5,671 nucleotides of DNA from Nocardioides sp. GTDB lineage: Bacteria; Actinomycetota; Actinomycetes; Propionibacteriales; Nocardioidaceae. The notes under the pieces are model-generated. The model searched no databases, was not told the DNA's origin, and was given only the letters and a program-made list of their open reading frames with translations. Shown here piece by piece: positions 5,660 through 5,671 of this stretch. The translations under genes and the position numbers were made by a program. The number at the start of each line of letters is the position of its first letter. Position 1 is the first letter of the stretch. The stretch is from the NCBI GenBank assembly GCA_025965295.1, contig JAOPXF010000437.1, positions 1 through 5,671 of the forward strand, read 5' to 3'.

Positions 5660-5671
5660 ATGGCCAACACT
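5660..5671 (+). CDS. Start of a further gene, cut by the window edge
   Basis: ATG followed by three sense codons (M-A-N-T) begins 22 bases after the stop of the allG-like gene and runs off the right edge. A -10-like hexamer lies at the spacing expected for a leaderless start. Nothing can be said about its product. It could be a member of the operon or an independent neighbour. Confidence 0.4.

Noticed and set aside
1..5671. tRNA, rRNA, CRISPR arrays, transposases, toxin-antitoxin or phage genes
   Set aside because: No repeat-spacer pattern, cloverleaf, or transposase/integrase-like protein was seen on either strand. All long gene-free stretches are under 160 bases.

Overview
The window is very GC-rich, with strong G/C preference at third codon positions, ATGA start/stop overlaps, probable leaderless starts and a copy of a 'tcgacaagctc'-type repeat common in high-GC Actinobacteria. 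This points to an actinobacterium, probably Nocardioides or a relative; the genus is inferred from general look, not from a marker gene. Five genes are supported, plus the first codons of a sixth.

Layout. Positions 1-503 (minus strand) hold the N-terminal 167 residues of an NCS2-family nucleobase (uracil/xanthine-type) permease that runs off the left edge. Behind a 154-bp gap with candidate promoter and operator elements lies a PucR-family transcriptional regulator, also on the minus strand (658-1935). A short divergent intergenic region (about 1936-2009) separates it from a tight plus-strand operon of three genes: a DUF2877 protein (AllH/YlbF-like, 2010-2780), an FdrA/AllF-like protein of the acyl-CoA synthetase fold (2777-4234) and a DUF1116 protein (AllG/YlbE-like, 4231-5637). 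Consecutive genes overlap by four bases (ATGA). A new ATG at 5660 probably opens another gene that is cut by the right edge.

How the parts fit. In E. coli the fdrA-ylbE-ylbF genes (allF, allG, allH) have been assigned to the long-missing oxamate carbamoyltransferase of anaerobic allantoin use, which splits oxalurate to oxamate and carbamoyl phosphate; the adjacent ybcF (allK) is a carbamate kinase. Here the same three families occur in the order H-F-G, next to a purine-type regulator and a nucleobase permease. The simplest reading is a regulated uptake-and-degradation locus for a purine, pyrimidine or other ureido/cyclic-amide nitrogen source, with the three-gene product acting as a carbamoyltransferase. 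The substrate, and whether a carbamate kinase lies outside the window, cannot be seen.

Most unusual points: a dispersed intergenic-type repeat built in frame into the interdomain linker of the FdrA-like protein; a dyad in the divergent promoter region with the core of the Bacillus PucR box; matching 7-nt spacings from -10-like boxes to start codons at 2010 and 5660; and a rare TTA-AGA codon pair beside a perfect hairpin inside the DUF2877 gene.
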